DNA of 64,000 nt from Bufo bufo. Its lineage: Eukaryota; Chordata; Amphibia; Anura; Bufonidae. A program made the position numbers and the translations under genes. The stretch's first letter is position 1. Each line of letters starts with the position of its first letter. Below, piece by piece: positions 44,958-54,619 of the stretch. The stretch lies in assembly GCF_905171765.1 (NCBI RefSeq), contig NC_053390.1:501123336-501187335 (forward strand), written 5' to 3'. The notes under the pieces were generated by a model. It was not told where the DNA came from and ran no database searches. It saw only the letters and a program-made list of their open reading frames with translations.

Positions 44958-45435
44958 TGGCGAGATAAACAACAGCACTCAGTAAAGAACTTTTGTTCTG
45001 ATTATTTGTTTTATATGGCAACTTCACCAAATTGTGACGTTTCGGTCGTAGGACCTTTGTCAAACACTGTGTGACAATAAAGAAATATTCCATATGGCAA
45101 CATCAAATTTATGGGTCATATATGTGCATATAACCTGATATCGTCAGATTATACTGAAACCTTACATACATGATATTCAAATAAAGGTGCAGAAAAAAAT
45201 GGTACAAAAAATTCATATATATATCTCCTGCTCTATAAATGCTTCGTTATCTTCAACTAATTATCAAAAAGAAAATTACAACAGTCAGGTAAGACTCCAT
45301 ATCTGTTAGATAAACATTCAGGACAAATATTTTAAATTTATGGAATAGATATTAGATGTTGATGTATATAGGAGTTTATAGTATACATTCTACGATCCCT
45401 TGATATAAACAGCCATTACAGCCTAGGGCGACCAG
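44958..45435 (-). repeat. PLE pLTR, downstream copy
   Basis: Runs from GAGATAAACAACAGCACTC to CAGCCTAGGGCGAC and matches 51366-51833, with small indels (for example AGAAGTACAGATAC absent here). Contains a hammerhead-like core at 45039-45063. Confidence 0.88.
45039..45063 (-). ncRNA. Hammerhead-ribozyme-like core in PLE pLTR
   Basis: Minus strand: TTGACAA, A, GGTC-CTAC-GACC hairpin, GAAAC. Three transitions from CTGATGA in the first box; hairpin perfect. The inverted copy at 54466-54490 is closer to consensus (TTGATAA). Confidence 0.4.
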
Positions 45436-45852
45436 CTTGGAACGCATCGGATCCGATCCTCGCACTCAGACTGACAACAGTAGATTATATGTGGGGACTA
45501 GGCTCGCAATATAGATCTAGAGACAATATTGAATAAATTTAGGTTACTATGAAGAATATAGATGGAAGGTATGCTAATCTTGAGTTTAATATGCCAATTA
45601 TAAACAGTGAAAGAAAAAATAGAGATAAAGAAAAAGAATGAAGTAAAATTGGAAAAGAACAGGTATCCTATATAGTGAAGCCCCTAAAGTCTATTCCAGA
45701 CAATAGGGACAAAAGGAGAAAAAATGAAAAAATAAAGAAAAGGAGACCAACACCCAAAAGGATACGGAAAAGAGACTGCAAGCATGGTGGGGTTCCGGTT
45801 CTTAATGCATCTGAAAAAAAAAAAATATATATATATATAAGTAGTTAGTAAT
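45436..45852 (-). mobile_element. PLE 3' untranslated region
   Basis: Between the pLTR and the stop codon of the endonuclease. Part of it (about 45434-45640) is repeated in inverted orientation at about 51833-52035. Includes an A-rich tract and (TA)n at about 45810-45840. Confidence 0.7.
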
Positions 45853-46390
45853 TCAAATGAAGGAGGACAATTCATAGTCCCTATTGAGCCCCTTAGGTTC
45901 TAGGCTTTGTAATCTATGTATCCAATAAGCCTCTCGCTTTTTAAGTATTTGTTGTCTGTTACCACCTCTTCTTGGTAAATCTATTTTTTTCTATTACTTG
46001 AAATTTGAGTTGGGATACACTGTGCTTCATTTTGTAAAAATGGTGAGGAACCAGAAGTAACAGGTTCTGACACCGAATGGTAGACTTATGTTGGCAAATG
46101 CGATCCCTAACATTCTGGGTGGTCTCCCCCACATATATTAGGCCACATGGACATTTTAAGAGGTAGACTACATAATTGGATTGGCATGTATGGAACCCTT
46201 TGATTTGTATGGACTCCCCGGTCTGTGGGTGATAGATTTTGTCCCCTTTCATTACGTTCGAGCACTGCGCTCAATGTAGACAGGGAAACGTGCCCTGTCT
46301 CACTTTCCCTAATAGACGTTGGTGTAAGGTGGTACTGCTCGGACCAATATCCGCTATGACGAGCCAATCCCTCAAATTTTTTGGTCTCCT
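45853..46390 (-). pseudogene. PLE GIY-YIG endonuclease domain, frameshifted
   Basis: Follows the RT. RRPKNLRDWLVIADIGPS and GTFPCLH lead to a TGA at about 46264, then VMKGDKIYHPQTGESIQIKG, and the nuclease: YVVYLLKCPCGLIYVGETTQ (GIY-YIG as VYLL...IYVG), RICQHKSTI, and HHFYKMKHS. After QVIEK the frame slips by one base in an A run (about 45985) and continues LPRRGGNRQQILKKREAYWI, SLEPKGLN, stop at 45853-45855. The glutamate in KKREAYWI is the expected catalytic residue. Function: target DNA nicking for PLE insertion. Confidence 0.88.
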
Positions 46391-46391
46391 G

Positions 46392-47813
46392 CTACATGGT
46401 AGACATCGTGTCTGGAATTCCTCTGTTTGGAAAGGAACGGGTGAGTATGTTCCAATGCTTGTTGAGGATGTTTACAATTTTATAGGAATATGGATGATAA
46501 GTATGTACAAAAGGAATTCTCTTCTGGGTCCCATTTTTATGTCGTGAACTAGAGTCTGAATTTGGTGAAATTATCGCCATGGGATATCCTCTTTGTTGGA
46601 ATTTATGGGTCATTTCTAAAACTCTTTTCTGTTTGTCCTCCTCTAATGTCACTATTCTCGTAATGCGTTCAAACTGAGATCTGGGTAGTGATTTTTTTGT
46701 AGAGGGTGCATGACAACTGTTATAATGGAGTAGATTGTTTCGATCCGTTGGTTTATGATACAGATCTGTATGTAGAGAACCATCCTCTTGTTTGAGGACC
46801 AAAGTATCAAGGAAGCTAATACTATGCTGGTCATAATGTATTGTAAACTGAAATTCTGGATAGATAGAATTTAGATAGGAAGGGAAGCTCAGGAGTGTGT
46901 CCTCCAAACCTTCCCATAGACAAAAAATATCATCTATGTATATTTTCCATATTTTGGCATGTTGTAGGAATAGAAACTGCGGATATACATGTTCCATTTC
47001 GAACCTTGTCATGTACCCATTGGCATAGGGTGGCGCTGCGTGTGACCCCATTGCGGTCCCTTGTTTTTGTACATAAAAGGAGTCCTCAAACATAAAAAAA
47101 AATTGTCGCAAAACTATAGCAAGTAGATCTAAATAAATTTCCACAAGTTGAGGTGATGTGTTAGCTTCCTCCAAAAGAAGTTTAGTGGCCCTAATGCCTT
47201 TTGTATGGTGAATGGACGTATAGAGGCTATTTACTTCCCATGTGACAAGATAGCATTGATTGGAAAGGGGACCTATGCATCGAATAACGTTCAGAAAGGC
47301 AGTTGTATCTAACAGAAATGACTGAGTGGTTTTGATTAATGGAGTAAGGGCTTTTTCTAAAAAAATGGAAAGAGGAGCCAGAATTGAATCCGTTGAGGCA
47401 ACGATGGGACGACCTGGGGGTTTGATGAGAGTCTTGTGAATCTTGGGAAGTATGTAGAATACAGGAATGATGGGATGTTGGTTGGTCAAAAATTTTATGA
47501 TGTCTTCATTAATAGTGCCCTGTGTTAAATGGTAGGTCAGTGTAGTTTGGATCAGGGACGCTATCTTAAATGTAGGATTAGAAGAAACTTTCTCATAAAT
47601 TTCCCTGTCACAAAGCTGACGTAGAATTTCTTCTCTATAATCTGTGTGATTCAGAACCACAATGGCTCCGCCTTTGTCTGCGGGTTTAATTACTAAATTA
47701 CGTTTTTTAGTGAGTGTTGTCAGAGTCTGGTGTTCTATGTTAGACAGATTTGGAGAAATATACTGTAGTATTCTCCCCCTTTTAACCTTTTAGTAAAATT
47801 AGAAGTATCTTTA
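46392..47813 (-). pseudogene. PLE reverse transcriptase
   Basis: Open for 422 codons (46392-47660), with the same frame extending upstream through VIKPADKGGAIVVLNHTDY. Palm motifs: FYILPKIHKTLI, PPGRPIVAST, motif A as YLVTWEVNSLYTSI (Glu where PLE RTs have Asp: TLDV), GTAMGSHAAPPYANGYM, motif C IYIDDIFCLWEG, then FLDTLVLKQEDGSLHTDLYHKPTDR. The frame ends at 46392 at a shift, since downstream PLE text continues in another frame. At 47813 the gene meets a TTAA element; beyond it the N-terminal part resumes at 50226. Confidence 0.9.
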
Positions 47814-47817
47814 TTAA

Positions 47818-50221
47818 CCCCTTCCCGACCGCAATCTGTATATATACGTGATAGCTGCACATACCCCGTGCAGCTACCACGTATATAGACGTCAAGCCAG
47901 CTCTTTAATCCAAGCGATGCAAAGCGCTTGGATTAAAGCTTCTTCCCCTGCCCTGCTGCTGTCACGGACAGCATACAGTCTAGTAATGCCAGCAAGGGAC
48001 CAATCAGAGTGGCCCCTTGCCGGCAATCGATCCGATTGGTTAATCTGTGCAGACTAACCAATCTGATCGCGGCAGTGTTGAAATGCCGGTTTCAGGCTCT
48101 GATCTGCGCTCTGCAGATCAGAGCCTGAAATCAGGTAATGTGTAATGAAGCCCCCCATCTGTGCCCCCGATCTTTGCCCCCTTCCTGTGCGCCTCCAACC
48201 TCCCCACCCCTCCTGTGAGCCCGGCCTCCGATGCGATCCCCGCCCCCCATCCATTTTTTGTACCCCTGATGCGGTCCGCCTCCTCCCCCCCTAAGCATGA
48301 GACCCCCAAATGTGCCCACTCCTGCTGGCCATGCCCCACCTTTACAGCGATGCCCCCTATCTGTACCTCCTGCCCCCGATGCGGTCCCCCTGCTTTATTT
48401 GATGTCGGCGGCTCCATTCCTGAGCCACCGACATCAGCAGCGAGTGTCAGCTGTATGCTGACACTCTGCTGTAACCCCTTAGATGCCACGGTAGCGGCAT
48501 CCATGGGGTTAATAGAGGGAGGGGGCTCCCTCTCTCAACCATCGGGGCTGCTGCGCTGTGATTGCAGCGCCCGATGGTTGCCATGGCAACCGGACGCTTT
48601 GCAAAAGCGCCCAGTGTTGCCATCTACAGGACATTTGATAGTATTGTACTTTGCAATGCAAAAGCATTGCAAAGTATAGTACAGCCATCAGCCCCACTGG
48701 ATCTTCAAGATCCAAGTGGGACTTGATAAAAAAAAAGTGAAAATAATAAAAGTCAAAATAAATGAATAAATAAAAATGTAATAAAAAAAATTGCATTTTC
48801 CTATAAAAAATGAAAAAGAAAAAAAAAACTAGACATATTAGGTATCACCGCGTCCGTAACGACAGTCTTTATAAATATATCACATGATCGACCCCGTACG
48901 ATAAACACCATAAAAAAACTGTCAAAAAAGCCTTACACCACAAAAAGTGCAACACCGAGCGATCAAAAAGGCGTATGTCCCACAAAATGGTACCAATAAA
49001 ACCGTCACCTCATCCCGCAAAAAATGAGACCCTACATAAGAAAGTTGCTCAAAAAACAAAAAAAATATAGCTCTCAGAACACGGAGACACTAAAACATCA
49101 TTTTTTTTATTTCAAATATGCCATTGCGTTAAAGTGAAATAAAAAAAAAAAGTGTACATATTAGGTATTGGCGCGTCCGTAACAACATGCTCGATAAAAA
49201 TATCACATGACCTAACCCCTCAGGTGAACACAGTAAAAAATAAAAAATAAAAACAGTGCCAAAAAGCAATTTTGCAACACCAAGCGATCAAAAAGGCATA
49301 TGCCCCCAAAAATAGTACCAATAAATCTGGCACCTTATCCCCCAGTTTCCAAAATAGGGTCACTTTTTGGGAGTTTCTACTGGATGGGTGCATCAGGGGG
49401 GCTTTAAATGGGACATGGCATCTAAAAACCAGTCCAGCAAAATCTGCCTTCCAAAAACCATACGGTGTTCCTTTTCTTCTGCGCCCTGCCGTGTGCCCGT
49501 ACAGCAGTTTACAATCACATGTGGGGTGTTTCTGTAAACTGCAGAATCAGGGTAATAAATATTGCGTTTTGTTTCACTGTTAACCCTTGATGTGTTAAAG
49601 AAAAAAATGCAATAAAATGGAAAATCTGCCAAAAAAGTGAAATTTAGAAATGTATTCTCCATTTTCCTTTAATTCTTGTGGAACACCTAAAGGGTTAACA
49701 AAGTTTGTAAAATCAGTTTCGAGTAACTTGAGGGGTATAGTTTCTACAATGGGGTCATTTATGGGGGTATCCACTATGTAATCCCCACAAAGTGACTTCA
49801 GACCTGAACTGGTCCTTAAAAAGTTGGTTTTGCTTCTAAACTTCTAAGCCTTGTAACATCCCCAAAAAATAAAATGACATTTCCAAAATGATGCCAACAT
49901 AAAGTAGACATATGGGAAATGTTAAGTAATAAATATTTTACGAGGTATCACTTTCTGTTTTAAAAGCAGAGAAATTGAAATTTGAAAATTGCTAATTTTT
50001 CAAACTTTTTGGTAAATTTGGGATTTTTTCATAAATAAAGGTGAAATATATTGACTCAAATTTATGACTATCATGAAGTACAATGTGTCACGAGAAAACA
50101 ATCTCAGAATGGCTTGGATAAATAAAAGTGTTCCAAAGTTATTACCACATAAAGTGACACGTCAGTTTTATAAAATTTGACCTGGACACTGGGGCATCAA
50201 TGACCCTTGGTCATGAAAGGG
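47818..50221 (-). mobile_element. TTAA-type DNA transposon, family P1, inserted in the PLE gene
   Basis: Ends CCCCTTCCCGACCG and GGTCATGAAAGGG, flanked by TTAA (47814-47817, 50222-50225). Sequence at 49850-50160 is the inverse of the P1 blocks near 2880-3200; 48840-49330 is the inverse of the 340-bp modules. A GC-rich left end (47830-48720) has hairpins. No coding gene; the Gly/Pro-rich frames at about 48100-48500 come from C tracts. Confidence 0.85.
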
Positions 50222-50225
50222 TTAA

Positions 50226-51243
50226 CCAGGTTCACAAATGTCTCTATTGCAGGGTTAGTTCTTGGAGGGGTGAAGTTCGATTTTACTCGTAAACCCAAGG
50301 ATTTGAGAGTGATAATAGCGTCCTTCTTGGGTTCCTGTACTTCAGTAGTAATCTTATCACTGAAATGTGCTTTCAGTCTCCGATTACGATAAAACCTTTG
50401 TAAGTCCATCTCTAGTTGAAAAGTGTTAAAATTGTATGTCCGACAAAACGAGAGTCCTTTTTGAAGTAACATAAACTCCGCAGGACTAAGGAGAGATGAT
50501 GAGATATTAATCACAATGGGTTCTTCCTTACCTGTGAGCGCGTCGTGACTGTCGCTCGTCCTCTTTGATTGTCCACCCCTCAGTATCGGCTTCTGCCTTG
50601 TGTGCGTCGGCCTAAAATAACGGTTGATCGAGAGGATTCCATGTTGGTATCTGTATTGGAACCTGAGGAAACCTGTGAAGATGATCTCCTGCGATTTTGT
50701 GAGAAGTAGGATTCCTGCCATCTGTATACGCGATTGTTTCTGTAATCTTCCGAGTCTCTCAAGAATTTTTTTTCTCTTTGCTGCCTCAGATTCTTTTCTG
50801 TGATTTGCCAGAGTAGATGTTAGTCGATCTTGTAGTTGAGTAAGGGCTTCTGGTGCCAAGGTCGTCCTGAGCTGCTGTTCTGCTGCAGTAATAGATTCCT
50901 TAATCGAGGTTATGGATTTTTGCAGATATGATATGGTCAATGTCATCAAATTGAAGGAACATTTGTTTAGTATTTGTTCAAATTGATCGCAGAAGGTTTT
51001 ATCTTCCTTGAAGATTGTAGGTCGTGTAGACATGCGAAGACCCCTCGGGATCCTCTGAGCTCGTACATACTCTGCTAAAGTGACGCAGTGTAGTTCGTAG
51101 TTTAGCAATTTTCTAGATTCTCGTTCATAATCCCGTGCTCTAAGCTCGGATGCCGGAGTCTGTATAAATTCTGTAGGTAAGGTAACTTGAGACAGAATAG
51201 AAGCAGTCTCTTCTTGATTGTAGGAAAAGGTCAGGCTTGACAT
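50226..51243 (-). pseudogene. PLE N-terminal region (coiled-coil type)
   Basis: From ATG at 51243, about 339 codons to the insertion point. Contains VTLAEYVRAQRIPRGLRMST (the IPRGLR motif shared with the PLEs at 12.4 and 62.05 kb), a helical Gln/Glu/Lys-rich stretch (residues 110-195), and VINISSSLLSPAEFMLLQKG followed by LSF, the segment before the RT domain. The last residues beyond LVN belong to the inserted transposon. Without the insert the frame runs on as NKDTSNFTKRLK until a one-base deletion in an A run (about 47780), then RILQYISPNLSNIEH leads into the RT. Confidence 0.85.
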
Positions 51244-51365
51244 CGCCAGACAGGTGCCTTCCGTCTAGGAAAATACTATTTTTTTTTATAGACAAGACGT
51301 GGCACTCTTGTCTATTTTAAATCGTGGTGCTTGTTGTGCTGGCTTCCCAGCCCGAATCATACAAT
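51244..51365 (-). mobile_element. PLE 5' leader
   Basis: Short sequence between the ATG and the upstream pLTR. TAGACAAGACGTGGCACTC here is found inverted at 58512-58540, where it ends at the target duplication. Confidence 0.7.
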
Positions 51366-51833
51366 GATGAGATAAACAACAGCACTCAGTAAAGAACTTT
51401 TGTTCTGATTATTTATTTTATATGGCAACTTCACCAAATTGTGACGTTTCAAACACTGTGTGACAATAAAGAAATATTCCAGAAGTACAGATACATATGG
51501 CAACATCAAACAATTATATGTGCATATCACTTAATATCGTCAGATTTTACTGAAACCTTACATACATGATATTATTCAAATAAAGGTGCAGAAAAAAATG
51601 GTACAAAAAAGTTTATATATATTGCTCCTGCTCTATAAATGCTTCGTTATCTTCAACTAATTATCAAAAAGAAAATTACAACAGTCAGGTAAGACTCCAT
51701 ATCTGTTAGATAAACATTCAGGACAAATATTTTAAATTTATGGAATAGATATTAGATGTTGATGTATATAGGAGTTTATAGTATACATTCTGCGATCCCT
51801 TGATATAAATAACAGCCATTACAGCCTAGGGCG
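51366..51833 (-). repeat. PLE pLTR, upstream copy lacking the hammerhead hairpin
   Basis: Direct repeat of 44958-45435. At 51450/51451 the 18 bases GGTCGTAGGACCTTTGTC are missing (GACGTTTC joins AAACACTG), removing stem II and part of the CUGAUGA box. Confidence 0.88.
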
Positions 51834-52512
51834 ACATCCATTTTTACTTCATTCTTTTTCTTTATCTCTATTTTTTCTTTCATTGTTTATAATTGGCATA
51901 TTAAACTCAAGATTAGCATACCTTCCATCTATATTCTTCATAGTAACCTAAATTTATTCAATATTGTCTCTAGATCTATATTGCGAGCCTAGTCACCACA
52001 TATAATCTACTGTTGTCAGTCTGAGTGCGAGGATCTGGAACGCACTTCCGCATCGGCTACTTCCGGTCGCATCTGGAACGCACTTCCGGTTGCGTTCCAC
52101 AATGTTATTTCGTTTAAATTAGATAGAGATATGCCGCTTATACCCCGGTTACTTCCATTATATATATATAGACACATATATAACCCCCTGAGTGTGCGGA
52201 GCAGTAGTAGCCACTTGTGGGCTCATGAGAGGCGGATGCGTTCCAGCTTGGAACGCATAGGCACTTCCGGTTTCGGACACTTCCTTCCCGGCCGGGTATA
52301 TCTAGCCAGCCATGCACTTTTTATTCTTAGCGTTTATATGGGTGTGGATACACCATAGAGCCTAATAGCCCTATACAGCTCTATCTACTTTTCATACATT
52401 TCCTCCACGGCAACTTGGTAAGTGTTTTTTGCCTCATGGGGGCACCCGGTTCTACCTTATTTCTGTACATGCATTTGAATGTTCTATTTTTCATTTTTGC
52501 TCTGGGATTGAT
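51834..52512. mobile_element. PLE spacer between opposed pLTRs
   Basis: First 200 bp are the inverse of 45434-45640. Then GGAACGCACTTCCGGT-type repeats (52035-52275), AT-rich (TATA)n and sequence up to TCGCCCTAGGCTGTAATGG where the inverted pLTR starts. No gene. Confidence 0.65.
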
Positions 52513-52569
52513 GTCGCCCTAGGCTGTAATGGCTGTTGTTTATATCAAGGGATCGCAAAATGTATACTA

Positions 52570-54135
52570 CACTGCTCAAAAAAATAAAGGGAACACAAAA
52601 ATAACGCATCCTAGATCTGAATTAATTAAATATTCTTCTGAAATACTTTGTTCTTTACATAGTTGAATGTGCTGACAACAAAATCACACAAAAATAAAAA
52701 AAATGGAAATCAAATTTTTCAACCCATGTCACACTCAAATTTAAAGTGGAAAAACACACTACAGGCTGATCCAACTTTGATGTAATGTCCTTAAAACAAG
52801 TCAAAATGAGGCTCAGTAGTGTGTGTGGCCTCCACGTGCCTGTATGACCTCCCTACAACGCCTGTGCATGCTCCTGATGAGGTGGCGGAGGGTCTCCTGA
52901 GGGATCTCCTCCCAGACCTGGATTAAAGCATCTGCCAACTCCTGGACAATCTGTGGTGCAACGTGACGTTGGTGGATAGAGCGAGACATGATGTCTCAGA
53001 TGTGCTCAATTGGATTCAGGTCTGGGGAACGGGCGGGCCAGTCCATAGCATCAATGCCTTCGTCTTGCAGGAACTGCTGACACACTCCAGCCACATGAGG
53101 TCTAGCATTGTCTTGCATTAGGAGGAACCCAGGGCCAACCGCACCAGCATATGGTCTCACAAGGGGTCTGAGGATCTCATCTCGGTACCTAATGGCAGTC
53201 AGGCTACCTCTGGCGAGCACATGGAGGGCTGTGCGGCCCTCCAAAGAAATGCCACCCCACACCATTACTGACCCAATGCCAAACCGGTCATGCTGGAGGA
53301 TGTTGCAGGCAGCAGAACGTTCTCCACGGCGTCTCCAGACTCTGTCACATCTGTCACATGTGCTCAGTGTGAACCTGCTTTCATCTGTGAAGAGCACAGG
53401 GCGCCAGTGGCGAATTTGCCAATCTTGGTGTTCTCTGGCAAATGCCAAACGTCCTGCACGGTGTTGGGCTGTAAGCACAACCCCCACCTGTGGACGTCGG
53501 GCCCTCATATCACCCTCATCGAGTCTGTTTATGACCGTTTGAGCAGACACATGCACATTTGTGGCCTGCTGGAGGTCATTTTGCAGGGCTCTGGCAATGC
53601 TCCTCCTGTTCTTCCTTGCACAAAGGCGGAGGTAGCGGTCCTGCTGCTGAGTTGTTGCCCTCCTACGGCCTCCTCCACATCTCCTGATGTACTGGCCTGT
53701 CTCCTGGTAGCGCCTCCATGCTCTGGACACTACGCTGACAGACACAGCAAACCTTCTTGCCACAGCTCGCATTAATGTGCCATCCTGGATAAGCTGCACT
53801 ACCTGAGCCACTTGTGTGGGTTGTAGACTCCGTCTCATGCTACCACTAGAGTGAAAGCACTGCCAGCATTCAAAGGTGACCAAAACATCAGCCAGGAAGC
53901 ATAGGAACTGAGAAGTGGTCTGTGGTCACCACCTGCAGAACCACTCCTTTATTGGGGGTGTCTTGCTAATTGCCTATAATTTCCACCTGTTGTCTATCCC
54001 ATTTGCACAACAGCATGTGAAATTGATTGTCACTCAGTGTTGCTTCCTAAGTGGACAGTTTGATTTCACAGAAGTGTGATTGACTTGGAGTTACATTGTG
54101 TTGTTTAAGTGTTCCCTTTATTTTTTTGAGCAGTG
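52570..54135 (-). mobile_element. Tc1-like element, full length (DD34E)
   Basis: 1566 bp. Ends CACTGCTCAAAAAAATAAAG and CTTTATTTTTTTGAGCAGTG, flanked by TA (52568-52569, 54136-54137). Removing it restores the pLTR sequence GTATACTATAAACTCC exactly as at 45370-45385 inverted. Transposase on the minus strand. Confidence 0.95.
52813..53838 (-). pseudogene. Tc1-like transposase with a single Trp-to-stop change
   Basis: I start at 53838 ([16 protein letters not shown]), the family start, although an upstream ATG exists at 53883. Helix-turn-helix: [19 protein letters not shown]; then [15 protein letters not shown] (GRPR-like hook). Catalytic residues: Asp in LFTDESRF, Asp in LMQDNARPH, Glu in [10 protein letters not shown], 34 residues between the last two. 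TGA at 52996-52998 stands where the conserved Trp of IEHLWD is expected; the frame then continues DIMSRSIHQRHVAP to GGHTHY and a stop at 52813-52815. So all three catalytic residues survive and only the last 60 or so residues are lost. The change is one transition from TGG. Confidence 0.92.
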
Positions 54136-54465
54136 TATAAACTCCTATATACATCAACATCTAATATCTATTCCATAAATTTAAAATATTTGTCCTGAAT
54201 GTTTATCTAACAGATATGGAGTCTTACCTGACTGTTGTAATTTTCTTTTTGATAATTAGTTGAAGATAACGAAGTATTTATAGAGCAGGAGCGATATATA
54301 TGAACTTTTTTGTACCATTTTTTTTTTTGCACCTTTATTTGAATAATATCATGTATGTAAGGTTTCAGTAGAATCTGACGATATTAGGTGATATGCACAT
54401 ATAATTGTTTGATGTTGCCATATGTATCTGTATTCATGGAATATTTCTTTATTGTCACACAGTGT

Positions 54466-54490
54466 TTGATAAAGGTCCTACGACCGAAAC
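54466..54490 (+). ncRNA. Hammerhead-ribozyme-like core in inverted PLE pLTR
   Basis: TTGATAA, A, GGTC-CTAC-GACC, GAAAC. Two transitions from CTGATGA, perfect 4-bp stem II, intact GAAAC box, then GTCAC. Confidence 0.42.
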
Positions 54491-54619
54491 GTCACAATTT
54501 GGTGAAGTTGCCATATAAAATAAATAATCAGAACAAAAGCTCTTTACTGAGTGCTGTTGTTTATCTCGTCATTGTATGATTCTAGCTGGGAAGCCAGCAC
54601 AACAAGCACCACGATTTAA

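Larger units (their letters stand above)
52513..54615 (+). repeat. PLE pLTR, inverted copy (split by Tc1)
   Basis: Reverse complement of the other pLTRs: CGCCCTAGGCTGTAATGGC to 52567, then after the Tc1 element ACTCCTATATACATCAAC (54141) to CACGATTTAA. It carries the hammerhead-like core at 54466-54490 and is cut again at TTAA 54616-54619. Confidence 0.88.

Noticed and set aside
48118..48679. 128- and 172-codon Pro/Cys-rich frames
   Set aside because: They lie in the C-tract-rich end of a TTAA element and overlap each other on opposite strands; no domain.
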